From an uncultured Eubacterium sp. (lineage in GTDB: Bacteria; Bacillota_A; Clostridia; Lachnospirales; Lachnospiraceae), in the NCBI GenBank assembly GCA_948468465.1, contig CAOKJJ010000101.1, positions 1 to 17,613 on the forward strand: a stretch of DNA of 17,613 nt. Direction: 5' to 3'. The translations under genes were made by a program, and so were the position numbers. This document shows positions 1 to 7,711 of the stretch, piece by piece; the stretch's first letter is position 1; each line of letters begins with the position of its first letter. The notes beneath the pieces were generated by a model. That model did not search any database, was not told where the DNA came from, and saw nothing but the letters and a program-made list of their open reading frames with translations.

Positions 1-113
1 AGTTACGCGGCGTGCGCCCGTTCTTTTCGGATAAATTCGATATAACCCGCCACCCGCAATACAAGTACCTATCCGACGCAGACCCGAAAAACGCCTTTGA
101 CATGGAAAAGTAA
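1..113 (+). CDS. VirD4/TraG-type conjugal coupling protein, C-terminal end (partial)
   Basis: The gene enters from the left edge; the frame beginning at base 3 stays open for 36 codons and ends in TAA at 111-113. The visible tail reads LRGVRPFFSDKFDITRHP and later SDADPKNAFDMEK. From memory this matches the extreme C-terminus of VirD4/TraG coupling proteins of Firmicutes conjugative elements, which commonly end in a phrase like DKFDITRHPNYK followed by DPKNAFDIEK. Coupling proteins are membrane-bound ATPases that pass the relaxase-DNA complex to the type IV secretion channel. No catalytic motif is visible because only the tail is present. The Maff2-type gene downstream supports a conjugative-element context. 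Family assignment is fairly sure; whether the gene is intact to the left cannot be seen. Confidence 0.72.
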   Translation, partial: LRGVRPFFSDKFDITRHPQYKYLSDADPKNAFDMEK

Positions 114-476
114 AGGGAACTTTCCCACATGCTGCAAACAGCGTTTCCCCACAACTCCATAAGCAAGGCAGTTATACACATTCCCACAATGCCGACGGCG
201 ACGGCGAAAACCGCACTCCCCCTTTCTTTCATTCATAAGGGCATAAAACCATAAAGGTACCGCTATCAGATACGCAGACGCAGGCTACATGATACGCGCG
301 CCCACTTGCAGGCAGCGCACAGCGGCAGGAAGCCGCACCTTACAACTGAATACCACCGCGCCGCAGCACCTACACCGCGCGGGGACAGCAGCCTTTTTAC
401 GGGCGGTTTTTTTGTACCCAAAAACAACCAACAATCTATTTTTTCAAGCCGCACAGCGGCAGAAAGTGAGGACTAT
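114..476. other. Intergenic region inside the conjugative-element remnant
   Basis: This 363-bp GC-rich stretch shows no convincing gene. One 41-codon frame (129-254, plus strand, ATG start) lacks a ribosome site and has an uninformative, proline- and threonine-rich translation, so it is not called. A 12-bp direct repeat, GCACAGCGGCAG, occurs at 317-328 and 451-462. The second copy lies just before the Maff2 ribosome site. A possible loose terminator (ACCGC at 374-378 pairing with GCGGT at 403-407, followed by a T run) precedes the Maff2-type gene. Confidence 0.5.
374..413 (+). terminator. Possible weak terminator or leader hairpin
   Basis: ACCGC at 374-378 can pair with GCGGT at 403-407, and a run of seven T residues begins at 407. 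The 24-nt loop is long, though GCC and GGGC inside it could pair as well. It lies between the coupling-protein gene and the Maff2-type gene, so it could separate the two transcripts. The short stem makes this a weak call. Confidence 0.3.
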
Positions 477-635
477 ATGGCATTTTTCAGTTCAGCAGTA
501 GGCGTATTACAGACACTTGTTATCGCTCTTGGAGCGGGGCTTGGCATTTGGGGCGTGATTAACCTCATAGAGGGCTACGGCAACTACAACCCCGGCGCAA
601 AGTCACAGGGCATGAAGCAGGTCATGGCGAATTAG
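477..635 (+). pseudogene. Maff2-family small membrane protein, truncated
   Basis: The 52-codon frame starts at ATG 477, preceded by a purine-rich AGTGAGG ribosome site. It contains one hydrophobic span, about residues 8-31, ending in GVINLIEGYGNYNPGAKSQG. That phrase is typical of Maff2-family proteins, small membrane proteins found beside TraG and TrbL/VirB6-like genes in Firmicutes conjugative elements. Family members as I recall them run to roughly 70 residues, with a second glycine-rich hydrophobic stretch after the MKQLMA-like segment. Here the frame stops at MKQVMAN-TAG, exactly where the second half should begin, and the DNA then becomes AT-rich and unrelated. I therefore read it as truncated by a recombination or deletion junction near 625-635. 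A longer in-frame start at 306 is possible but lacks a ribosome site. Confidence 0.7.
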
Positions 636-741
636 ATGTAAACAAAAGAGAAAGGAAAAGCACCGTCCAGATGGAATGGCAGCTAAGGTTAAAAATATTT
701 GAGGTATATTATTAAAAAAATAGTAAAATGAAAGACAACCA

Positions 742-750
742 TGTTATAAT
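742..750 (+). promoter_or_regulatory. Extended -10 promoter for the DUF2971 gene
   Basis: TGTTATAAT at 742-750 is a full extended -10 element (TG, one base, TATAAT). No good -35 hexamer lies 17 bp upstream, as is common for extended -10 promoters. Transcription would begin near 757, leaving a leader of about 23 nt that holds the GGAGG ribosome site at 768-772. Confidence 0.6.
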
Positions 751-779
751 ATGTGGAAAGAGATTGCGGAGGTAACAGT

Positions 780-1586
780 ATGGATAAAATGTTATATAAA
801 TATACAACATTGGAATCATTAGCATTGATTTTAAAAAGTAAAAGTATAAGGCTTAACCCTTTAACAGGAATGGATGATCTTCAAGAGGCAGAGTCAAGTG
901 ATGATATAAAATATGGAAAATATGTGTTTATTTCGTCTTGGATGAATCAACCATTAGAGAGTGTTGCAATGTGGAAATTATATTCCAATATGAATAGCGG
1001 GGTACGAATTGGACTGAATAGAAAGCCTTTCATAAAATATTCATATTCTCAAAAAAATATTCAAAAATTGATACCTGATGCTGAATTAGATGTAGAATAC
1101 ATTGATTTGATTGCACCGCTTGAACAGTGTTATAATGACGATTACATGATTTTAAATTATTTATTTGATAAATCATTAGAAAAAGTTGAATATACAGATG
1201 ATCCAGATCTTTTATCACCTGGGCTATTCGAAATAGAGAAAGGAAAAATTGGGTTAGAATCATCTAAATTGGGTAAATATAAAAATACATACTGGGAATT
1301 TCAGAATGAAGAAAGGTATGTCTTAAGATTTTTGCCTGTTGATGTAAAACAAATGGGACATTGTATGAATGCGGCAGATATTATTTTACAAGCTTTTGTT
1401 AATACAACTGATTTTTTGCCATATTATGATCTGAAAATTCGTGATGATGCATTTTATTCAATGAAAATAACTCTGTCGCCACAATTTTCTGACGGAAATA
1501 GAATTTTATTGGAAGCCTTGCGTGAAAAATATAATCCTCATATGAATATATCTGAAAGTACATTGAAAGACAAGGTCAGATTATAA
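780..1586 (+). CDS. DUF2971 family protein
   Basis: This is a 268-residue protein. The ATG at 780 is chosen because GGAGG at 768-772 sits 7 nt before it; the in-frame GTG at 753 is upstream of that site. The N-terminal YKYTTLESLALILKSKSIRLN, followed by MDDLQEAES, fits the DUF2971 opening, where a YKY-type start leads to an xxNDPfE-like segment. SSWMNQPLESVAMWKLYSN, then GVRIGL, matches the family's second conserved block (an SW...MW..Y pattern followed by a G-[VI]-x-I stretch). No signal peptide or membrane span is seen, so it should be cytoplasmic. The molecular function of DUF2971 is not established; I recall members near mobile elements and defence genes, but no activity is shown here. 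The gene is markedly AT-rich compared with the conjugative remnant on its left, pointing to separate acquisition. A nuclease gene follows 46 nt downstream on the same strand and may be co-transcribed. Confidence 0.72.
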   Translation: MDKMLYKYTTLESLALILKSKSIRLNPLTGMDDLQEAESSDDIKYGKYVFISSWMNQPLESVAMWKLYSNMNSGVRIGLNRKPFIKYSYSQKNIQKLIPDAELDVEYIDLIAPLEQCYNDDYMILNYLFDKSLEKVEYTDDPDLLSPGLFEIEKGKIGLESSKLGKYKNTYWEFQNEERYVLRFLPVDVKQMGHCMNAADIILQAFVNTTDFLPYYDLKIRDDAFYSMKITLSPQFSDGNRILLEALREKYNPHMNISESTLKDKVRL

Positions 1587-1632
1587 AATCTAAAAACAGA
1601 CTGATATTATTTCATTAAATTGGAGGAAAGAT

Positions 1633-2730
1633 ATGAATGAAAAGGCGTTAAAAAAAGAAAATGAAGCAGTTGATATAGACATATTGTACGATAATTCTGT
1701 AAAGTTGATACAATTTGCCAGAAGCATGGCTGTAAAGCAGGTCAATACTATTCAGTTGCTGACCTATTATTCATTAGGATGCTGGATTGTGGAGCAGCAG
1801 CAGCAAGGCTGCAGCAGGGCGAAATACGGGCAGCAGGTCATAAGGAAGCTGTCAGAAAGATTATCAGAAAAATTTGGAAATGGTTTTTCGGAGGACACAC
1901 TGAAAAACTGCAGAAAATTTTACCTTACTTATAGGGAACGGATCAGTGAAGCATTGTTTGAACTTTTTGCTGTAAAGAAAAGCGAAACAGTGTTTAGCTT
2001 TTTTAGAGAGCAGATGCCTTTTTCACTGCAATGGTCACATTATTTAGTATTGATGAGGATTGCTAATGCAGATGAAAGGAGTTTTTATGAAATAGAAGCG
2101 GCAAAATCCGGATGGAGCGTACGTACCCTGCAGAGACAGTATAATTCCAGCCTTTACGAACGGCTGGCGCTCAGCAGGGATAAAGATGCGGTACTGCGGC
2201 TGGCATCTGAAGGGAATGTGATAACAAAACCAGAAGATATTGTAAAACAGCCTACTGTTCTGGAGTTTTTAGGGATGGAAGAAAAAGCGGCGTATGTGGA
2301 ATCAGACCTGGAGGCAGCTATCATTGATAAGCTGCAGAAATTCCTGCTTGAAATGGGGAAGGGATATTTGTTTGAGGCAAGACAGAAGCGGTTTACCTAT
2401 GGCGAGGATAATTTTTATGTAGATTTGGTTTTTTACAACAGGCTGCTCCGCTGTTATGTATTGATTGACCTGAAAACAGATAAGCTGACACATCAGGATT
2501 TAGGGCAGATGCAGATGTACGTAAATTATTACGACCGTTATGAAAAAATGGAAGGGGAGAATCCTACGGTTGGGATATTGTTGTGTAAAGAAAAAAATGA
2601 TGCACTGGTTGAGATCACGCTGCCGGAGGATGCAAATATATTTGCATCAGAGTATCGGCTTTATCTTCCTGATAAGAAGCTGCTGCAGGAAAAGCTGAAA
2701 GAATGGATTGCAGAGGAAAGCGGAAATTGA
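1633..2730 (+). CDS. DUF1016/YhcG-type PDDEXK nuclease
   Basis: This 365-residue protein starts at ATG 1633 behind GGAGG at 1622-1626. Residues 15-170 resemble the DUF1016 N-terminal helical domain: LLTYYSLGCWIVEQQQQG, KYGQQVIRKLSERLSEKFGNGFS, the FYLTYRER region, then SLQWSHYLVLMRI and WSVRTLQRQ. Residues 225-345 form the PDDEXK-like C-terminal domain, with DLVFYNR at D264 and IDLKTDKL giving D279-L-K281 as the (D/E)xK pair. The QMQMYVNYYDR segment at 292-302 is also typical of YhcG. Members are predicted nucleases, recalled beside restriction-modification and mobile-element genes; substrate and role here are unknown. Length is normal for the family and all expected acidic/lysine residues appear present, so it looks intact. 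It lies 46 nt after the DUF2971 gene and 86 nt before a flavin-protein gene on the same strand. Confidence 0.85.
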   Translation: MNEKALKKENEAVDIDILYDNSVKLIQFARSMAVKQVNTIQLLTYYSLGCWIVEQQQQGCSRAKYGQQVIRKLSERLSEKFGNGFSEDTLKNCRKFYLTYRERISEALFELFAVKKSETVFSFFREQMPFSLQWSHYLVLMRIANADERSFYEIEAAKSGWSVRTLQRQYNSSLYERLALSRDKDAVLRLASEGNVITKPEDIVKQPTVLEFLGMEEKAAYVESDLEAAIIDKLQKFLLEMGKGYLFEARQKRFTYGEDNFYVDLVFYNRLLRCYVLIDLKTDKLTHQDLGQMQMYVNYYDRYEKMEGENPTVGILLCKEKNDALVEITLPEDANIFASEYRLYLPDKKLLQEKLKEWIAEESGN

Positions 2731-2816
2731 CAGCCTGGGATGCATATGCGGGGGCCGTAGATTTCGTGCATAGATAGTGAACAGTTTTCAAGGAAAATTA
2801 ATGAGGAGGTGCGTAA

Positions 2817-3269
2817 ATGGGAAAAATGACTCAGGAAGCTGAAAAAATCATGGCTGAGCGTTTTGCGAAAGATTCTGTGATTGCGCTGGCAACAGTGGAA
2901 GGCGGGATGCCTCATGTACGGTATGTGAATGCCTGTTATGATGACGGGGCATTTTTCGTGATTACATATGGACTTTCAAATAAAATGAAGCAGATAAAGA
3001 AAAATCCTGTTGTGGCAGTTTCTGGTGAATGGTTTACGGCACACGGCGAGGGGATTAATTTAGGCTGGTTCAAAAAAGAAGAAAATAAAGAAATAGCAGA
3101 AAAGTTGAGGATAGTTTTTGCTGAATGGATAGACAACGGGCATAATGATTTTGATGATGTAAATACCTGTATTTTATGTATCAGGTTAAAAGACGGGGTT
3201 CTGTTTTCACGTGGCACACGTTATGAAATTGATTTTGACAGTCAGGTTTTAAAGAACGCAGGATGTTAG
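2817..3269 (+). CDS. Pyridoxamine 5'-phosphate oxidase-like flavin protein
   Basis: This 150-residue protein starts at ATG 2817; GAGGAGGT at 2803-2810 is 6 nt upstream, which favours this start over the in-frame ATG at 2826. The order of segments fits the FMN-binding split-barrel family: VIALATVEGGMPHVRYVNACYDDGAFFVIT, then SNKMKQIKKNPVVAVSGEW, then GEGINLGWF and a C-terminal CILCIRLKDGVLFS strand. Small stand-alone members bind FMN or a related cofactor and act as oxidoreductases or flavin sensors; the substrate cannot be told. True PdxH enzymes are longer, so vitamin B6 synthesis is not claimed. No membrane span or signal peptide is seen. It follows the nuclease gene by 86 nt but has its own strong ribosome site and a terminator-like hairpin about 125 bp after its stop. 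Confidence 0.8.
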   Translation: MGKMTQEAEKIMAERFAKDSVIALATVEGGMPHVRYVNACYDDGAFFVITYGLSNKMKQIKKNPVVAVSGEWFTAHGEGINLGWFKKEENKEIAEKLRIVFAEWIDNGHNDFDDVNTCILCIRLKDGVLFSRGTRYEIDFDSQVLKNAGC

Positions 3270-3475
3270 GATCTGATGTTTAAGACAGGGTTTTGCAAAT
3301 AAAAGTAGGAGTCTGAATAGAAAACAGCGTCATGTTCAATTCGTCTGCAAGGCGCTGGAAAATCAAAGCGAAAATAATTCGATGTAAATGTAAAAAATAC
3401 CGGCTTCCCGGCGTTTTTCAATTCCTCAACCGACTTAAAATCAGCTTGTAAGGGTGAGAAAAATTCTACTATTTT
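3266..3475 (-). pseudogene. Start-less reading frame, possible gene remnant
   Basis: On the minus strand a frame stays open from an in-frame TAA near 3481 down to TAA at 3266-3268, about 68 codons. Its translation looks protein-like: SPLQADFKSVEELKNAGKPV, then FFTFTSNYFRFDFPAP and RRIEHDAVFYSD. It has no ATG and no ribosome site, and its stop overlaps the end of the flavin-protein gene. I do not recognise the family. It could be a decayed fragment, or an accidental open frame running through a terminator hairpin. Confidence 0.25.
3393..3418. terminator. Bidirectional terminator-like hairpin
   Basis: An A-rich run is followed by CCGG (3400-3403), a CTTC loop, CCGG (3408-3411) and a T-rich run, so the flanks can also pair. 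The GC core is only 4 bp, but the A/T tracts on both sides suit termination in either direction: of the plus-strand flavin gene and, further away, of the minus-strand fructanase transcript. Confidence 0.5.
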
Positions 3476-3497
3476 TTATTAATTTGATTTTTTACTA

Positions 3498-3534
3498 CTT
3501 TGAATTTTTCTGCTTTGAATTTTTTACTTTGAAT
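3498..3534. repeat. Three tandem CTTTGAAT-T-rich units
   Basis: CTTTGAAT occurs at 3498-3505, 3513-3520 and 3527-3534, with periods of 15 and 14 bp and T-rich filler between. The block lies beyond the 3' end of the minus-strand fructanase gene, in a strongly AT-rich segment. It may be slippage-derived; no function is evident. Confidence 0.6.
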
Positions 3535-3539
3535 GCAAG

Positions 3540-3572
3540 GAAACTGTAAGCATATCATTTACTTACAGTTCC
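3540..3572 (-). terminator. Hairpin downstream of the fructanase gene
   Basis: AACTGTAAG (3542-3550) and CTTACAGTT (3562-3570) form a perfect 9-bp stem with an 11-nt loop, extendable past one mismatch by two G-C pairs. On the minus strand it comes 57 nt after the fructanase stop. The following sequence is only modestly T-rich, so it could be a weak terminator or an mRNA 3'-end stabiliser. The better T-tract lies at 3393-3418. Confidence 0.45.
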
Positions 3573-3627
3573 CCTACACATATACAAGACTTTCAAAGCT
3601 TACAACTTTTTCAGAGCTTCAGAGCTT

Positions 3628-6600
3628 TCAGGATTTTTTCAAAGCCCTCTGTGCCGCTTTCAGCTCAGATGACAATTTTGTTAATTCATCCGCCACCGCA
3701 TGTTCCGGCGCTTTTTTTGCCGCCTGATACGCTTTCTGAAACGCCTTCCAGGTCCTGCTGGTATATTCTCCCTGTCCCTTCTTCCTAATTTTTTCTGCAT
3801 TTTTCAACACTTTTTTCAATTCTGCTTTTGCAGCCTTTAATTCCGCGGCTGCTTTTTTCTCTCTATCTGCTTTTTTCTCTATGTATGCCTTCGCATCCTG
3901 CATGGAAAATTCCCTGACGGATAAGGCGCCGTCCCACAGCCCGATCCCCGCAGACGCATCATTGTAAAAGCTCTCTGTCGTGTCAAATGTATGGGAAAGA
4001 TATTCCACTCCGTCTACCGATACTGACACGCTGTCTGCTGTCTTTAAGATTTCGACCTGATGATATTTCCCGTCGCTGATGCCTGCTTTCATCTGCGCTT
4101 CTTTGACTGTCTCGCCAGCAAAGCGGAACAGCCGGATTGTTTTTGTATCTCCAAACTGGATGGCATAAGCGTTTCCGTCCGCAGGATCCGTTCCTTTGGA
4201 TGCAAAAAACAGGTTGATGTTCCCTTTTTCATATTTCAAATCCGTACGTAATACGTATTCTTTTTCCGGCAGCTTCTGTGCGGTCATGTAATAGTCATTG
4301 ACACCACTGTTGGATACGCTTAATACTTCATCATCAATCAGCCAGTTTCCGCCATTGCTGATAAACGGCATCAGATTGGTTTTAAAATTGTTTTCCAGCA
4401 CCCGGATAGAAAATTCTTTTTTCAGCTCCCTGTCTGCATCCGCATATGCGGTGACTTTCGTACTGCCTTTTTGTAAAGCCGTTACCGATACGCCTGCGGC
4501 ATCTTCTGTCAGTGATACAATTTCCGGATGTTCCACATCCCAGCTGATGTTCTGCCCGGTATCTGCCGGAATCAGATACGCGGACAGTCCGAGACGGTCT
4601 CCCACGTTGATGCTGTATTCTGCTTTGCAGACCGAGCCGACAGCGGCTGGTACATCTGTCTGTTTTTTGTTTTTCCAGATGCTTTTCATCGGATATACTT
4701 CGATATCTGCTGCCGCGGTCCCGCCTTTGGCAAATACGCTCACGCCACGGCTTGCCGTGGATGGGAAGATCTGTGCCGCGCCTGTTACGGCGCCGTCTGC
4801 CGCAAATACTTCGACCATAGACCTGTCCACATAAATATGAAGTCCGACTGTGCCATCCGCGTTTTTCGATACCTTCTGGCTCATCACTTCCGCAAACTTA
4901 CTGCTTAAAATGACGCCTGACCGGCTCCGGTCGATGGAAAGTGTTTCGCTTTCCAGATCATAAACGACCTCCGTTGCTTCTTCCGCCCCGGTACGCAGAC
5001 GGAAACCGATTTTTTTCGTATCCGCATCCGGGTGAAAGGATGCCACGATCTCATAGCTGTCTCCCTGGAAATCTTTCAGCAGATCATTTTCCGTCCGGAC
5101 AACAGCGTTTTCCAGATGGATGGCATGTTCTGTATCACGCAGTGCTTCATAAGCCGCAACCGGTGTCTGTGTCAGCACATACCTGTCATCCTGTCTGACC
5201 AGCCCCAGCTTTAAGTTCAGGTTGTAAAGACCGTTGAATTTCTGTCCTGTTTTATCGGCTACCAGATTGCAGTAATCATCCCATGTATTTGCCCAGTTAA
5301 TTTCCACGAGCTCTTCCGGCAGCGTTGGATTCTGGCTTGTTCCAAAGTCCTGTACATAATAGGTCATGGCAGCATAAGAATCGCGGCCAAAATTCATGAT
5401 TCCATCCGAAGAAACGTCATTGGATGCCGCATATGCCTGATCCGGCGTAAACGTCCAGGCTCCATCTTTCTGTGCGAAATCTCCGACTTTATAATATCTG
5501 CCGCCTCTGGAAAGCACCCATTTTACCGTACCGTCATCTGCCCGCAGTGGATACAGGTCCGGACACTCCGTATGCAGATCCGGATAGGCAGATTCACATT
5601 TCCATTCCAGCAGATTGTCAGAAGAGTAAATACGCAGCGGGCCGCCCGCGATAACCATAAACCATTTGTTTTCCCAGCGGAATACTTTCGGATCACGGAA
5701 ATCCCGGTTCCCGAGCGGATCGTCTTCCCAGTCTGCTACAACCCTGTCTTCTTTTTTCCAGGTCATCCCTTCATCTGTACTATAAGCAATCTTCACACGC
5801 TGCCCATTTCCGTCCGCCGTAAGCAGCGCTACCAGTCCGCCCTTTCCATTCGGAAACAGGCCGGACGTATTTTCGGTATCTGCTACGATACAGCCGGAAA
5901 ACATGGAGCCGTTGGCATCCGGATATAAAGACATCGGCTGCTCTTCCCAGGTAATGAGGTCTTTGCTTGTCGCATGCGCCCACTCCATATATCCGCCGTG
6001 ACGTGGGGCATCATAATACTGGTAAAACAGGTGATAGGTCCCGTTATAATAAACCATCCCGTTCGGATCGTTTCCCCAGCCGTCCATAACGGAATAGTGA
6101 TACTGACTCCGGAACGGTTCGTTATAATAAATCTCATCTTTTTGTCGGCGGAACACATTGACTCTGTATATCAGCGTTGCCGTCATGCCGTCTTCTGCCG
6201 TAGCCGTGCTTGTCACCGTAAGATAATTCCTGCCTTCCGCAACCGGAATATCTTTCATGGTACTGTATGACGTGCCAGCCGCATCCTGCACCGATACTGT
6301 TGTACCAGCCGCTTCTGGCTCCGCATGGATATCGACCGTCTGCGCATTATGCTTTACATACTGAATGCTGACAGGTTCGTTCTGGAAAAACTGTGGTTTG
6401 CCTTCTACATCGCCGGTCGTGGAAGTTACGGTAATGTCTTCCAGAAGCGGCTGGAATGTATCGTCAAATTCTTTATAATATGTATTCTGGAACGTCATTT
6501 CCCCATTTCCATTCAGCAGCCCGAAGTATCCTTCTGTCAGCACAGTCCCCTGCCCTTTATTCGGCTGCCCAATCTGCATGGAATAATCTCCGGTGCTTGC

Positions 6601-7710
6601 GATCAGAGTATCATTGACATAACAGGAAACCCATGAATCCACAGCAACCGCTTTCAGCGTATACGTTCCGCTGTCCTGTGGTTTTACAGACACTTCATCC
6701 ATGAGCTGGTACTCGCTGTCATCCTGCCATCTCCACAGCCTGCCGGTCTTACGTTCCGCATCCAGGCTGACTGCATAGCTGTTCCTGTTTCCGGTGTCAT
6801 TCGTACTGCGGAAAATCAGCGCTGCCGTACCCTTTTCTTTTGAAAACGTAACATCGGTCGCATATACAAAATCTTTTCCTTTTGTCTGCGTATATAAAAA
6901 GCTGTTTCCTTTTCCAGACGCATTGCTGTACAGCCCCTGATCCGTAACTTTCCACTTTGCATTGTCCATAGCCGTAATCTGTGACAGATTTGTCTTCCAG
7001 GATTCAGCCGGAACAATCTTACTGGTCCTGTCAGAAACAGTCTCCATGCGGTTTTGAAAAGAAAGATTTGAAAATACCGCCTGACTGTTCCACGTCAGAA
7101 TCCCGACAAAGCCGCCCTGCCAGTCCGGAATCTGTCCTGTAATGGACCGTGTCTTTCCGCCTTTGTTTCCAAATGTATAAGAAAAGCTGCCGTCTGCCTG
7201 TACGTCCAGTTTCAGATGCAGCTTTTTGGAAAAGTCTATATTTTTATTGCCTTTTCCGTCGCTGATATCTCCCAGTCCCGGCCCAAAGACGCGAAAAGCG
7301 TCTCCGCTTCTGGTCGTATCTATATTGGCCCCGTACCATTTTCCAGCCGGCGTCTTCTTACTGGCTATCCCGAAAATCAGCGCCGCGGATGGTCCTTCTT
7401 TCAGGCTGACGTCCGCCTCATATACAAAAGAATCTGTCCGTCGTTCCTGCCCGTCGTATACAGCAAAATGATCGCCTCCGTTATTTCCCATTGTAACCGT
7501 TCCTTTACCAGCATCTGTCTGAAACGGCGCGCCATAAGATTTGGATACAAATCTGTCTGCCAGAACCGCATCCGCACTGCTCTCTGTCTTTGCTTTCGTA
7601 TCAGATTTTTTCGCGCAGACAGGATCAGCCGCCCCGCCCGCGAAGCCAGTCAGAAAGACCGCGCACGCCAGCACGGATGCCAGTGCCTTTTTTACGAAAT
7701 TACTTTTCAT
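3628..7710 (-). CDS. Secreted multidomain GH32 fructanase (levanase/inulinase type)
   Basis: This 1360-residue exported enzyme should hydrolyse beta-fructans outside the cell. Residues 1-33 are a signal peptide (basic MKSNFVKK, hydrophobic core, probable cut after VCA). Two concanavalin/LamG-like regions follow at about 50-220 and 240-415, then a cadherin-like beta-sandwich at about 430-520. The GH32 five-blade domain spans about 530-850, with WGNDPNG (nucleophile D548), FRDPKV (D673) and ECPDL (acid/base E715) all intact. The GH32 beta-sandwich covers about 855-1010, a Big_2-like Ig domain about 1025-1105, a third LamG-like region about 1107-1270, and a lysine-rich helical FIVAR-like tail about 1275-1360. 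There is no LPXTG motif, so any cell attachment would be non-covalent. Start: GGGAG 7 nt before the ATG. It is last in the minus-strand cluster, 59 nt after a LacI gene. Endo or exo action and levan versus inulin preference cannot be read from sequence. Confidence 0.9.
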   Translation of the reverse strand: MKSNFVKKALASVLACAVFLTGFAGGAADPVCAKKSDTKAKTESSADAVLADRFVSKSYGAPFQTDAGKGTVTMGNNGGDHFAVYDGQERRTDSFVYEADVSLKEGPSAALIFGIASKKTPAGKWYGANIDTTRSGDAFRVFGPGLGDISDGKGNKNIDFSKKLHLKLDVQADGSFSYTFGNKGGKTRSITGQIPDWQGGFVGILTWNSQAVFSNLSFQNRMETVSDRTSKIVPAESWKTNLSQITAMDNAKWKVTDQGLYSNASGKGNSFLYTQTKGKDFVYATDVTFSKEKGTAALIFRSTNDTGNRNSYAVSLDAERKTGRLWRWQDDSEYQLMDEVSVKPQDSGTYTLKAVAVDSWVSCYVNDTLIASTGDYSMQIGQPNKGQGTVLTEGYFGLLNGNGEMTFQNTYYKEFDDTFQPLLEDITVTSTTGDVEGKPQFFQNEPVSIQYVKHNAQTVDIHAEPEAAGTTVSVQDAAGTSYSTMKDIPVAEGRNYLTVTSTATAEDGMTATLIYRVNVFRRQKDEIYYNEPFRSQYHYSVMDGWGNDPNGMVYYNGTYHLFYQYYDAPRHGGYMEWAHATSKDLITWEEQPMSLYPDANGSMFSGCIVADTENTSGLFPNGKGGLVALLTADGNGQRVKIAYSTDEGMTWKKEDRVVADWEDDPLGNRDFRDPKVFRWENKWFMVIAGGPLRIYSSDNLLEWKCESAYPDLHTECPDLYPLRADDGTVKWVLSRGGRYYKVGDFAQKDGAWTFTPDQAYAASNDVSSDGIMNFGRDSYAAMTYYVQDFGTSQNPTLPEELVEINWANTWDDYCNLVADKTGQKFNGLYNLNLKLGLVRQDDRYVLTQTPVAAYEALRDTEHAIHLENAVVRTENDLLKDFQGDSYEIVASFHPDADTKKIGFRLRTGAEEATEVVYDLESETLSIDRSRSGVILSSKFAEVMSQKVSKNADGTVGLHIYVDRSMVEVFAADGAVTGAAQIFPSTASRGVSVFAKGGTAAADIEVYPMKSIWKNKKQTDVPAAVGSVCKAEYSINVGDRLGLSAYLIPADTGQNISWDVEHPEIVSLTEDAAGVSVTALQKGSTKVTAYADADRELKKEFSIRVLENNFKTNLMPFISNGGNWLIDDEVLSVSNSGVNDYYMTAQKLPEKEYVLRTDLKYEKGNINLFFASKGTDPADGNAYAIQFGDTKTIRLFRFAGETVKEAQMKAGISDGKYHQVEILKTADSVSVSVDGVEYLSHTFDTTESFYNDASAGIGLWDGALSVREFSMQDAKAYIEKKADREKKAAAELKAAKAELKKVLKNAEKIRKKGQGEYTSRTWKAFQKAYQAAKKAPEHAVADELTKLSSELKAAQRALKKS

Positions 7711-7711
7711 T

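Noticed and set aside
13..35. LIP-box reading of VLAC in the fructanase signal peptide (residues 13-16 of the protein at 3628-7710)
   Set aside because: The hydrophobic stretch before that cysteine is too short and the -2 leucine is atypical; the VCA site at residues 31-33 fits ordinary signal peptidase cleavage better. Coordinates given are protein residues.
129..254. 41-codon frame between the coupling-protein tail and the Maff2 gene
   Set aside because: No ribosome site, uninformative composition, and no family recognised; recorded only as part of the spacer.
3498..3570. Possible CRISPR-like array in the repeat-rich region
   Set aside because: The repeated unit is only 8 bp with 6-7 bp T-rich filler, no spacer diversity and no cas genes nearby.
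4298..4834. 178-codon plus-strand open frame opposite the fructanase
   Set aside because: It lies antisense to the conserved GH32 and Ig-like coding region, has serine- and threonine-rich composition without a known motif, and no ribosome site.
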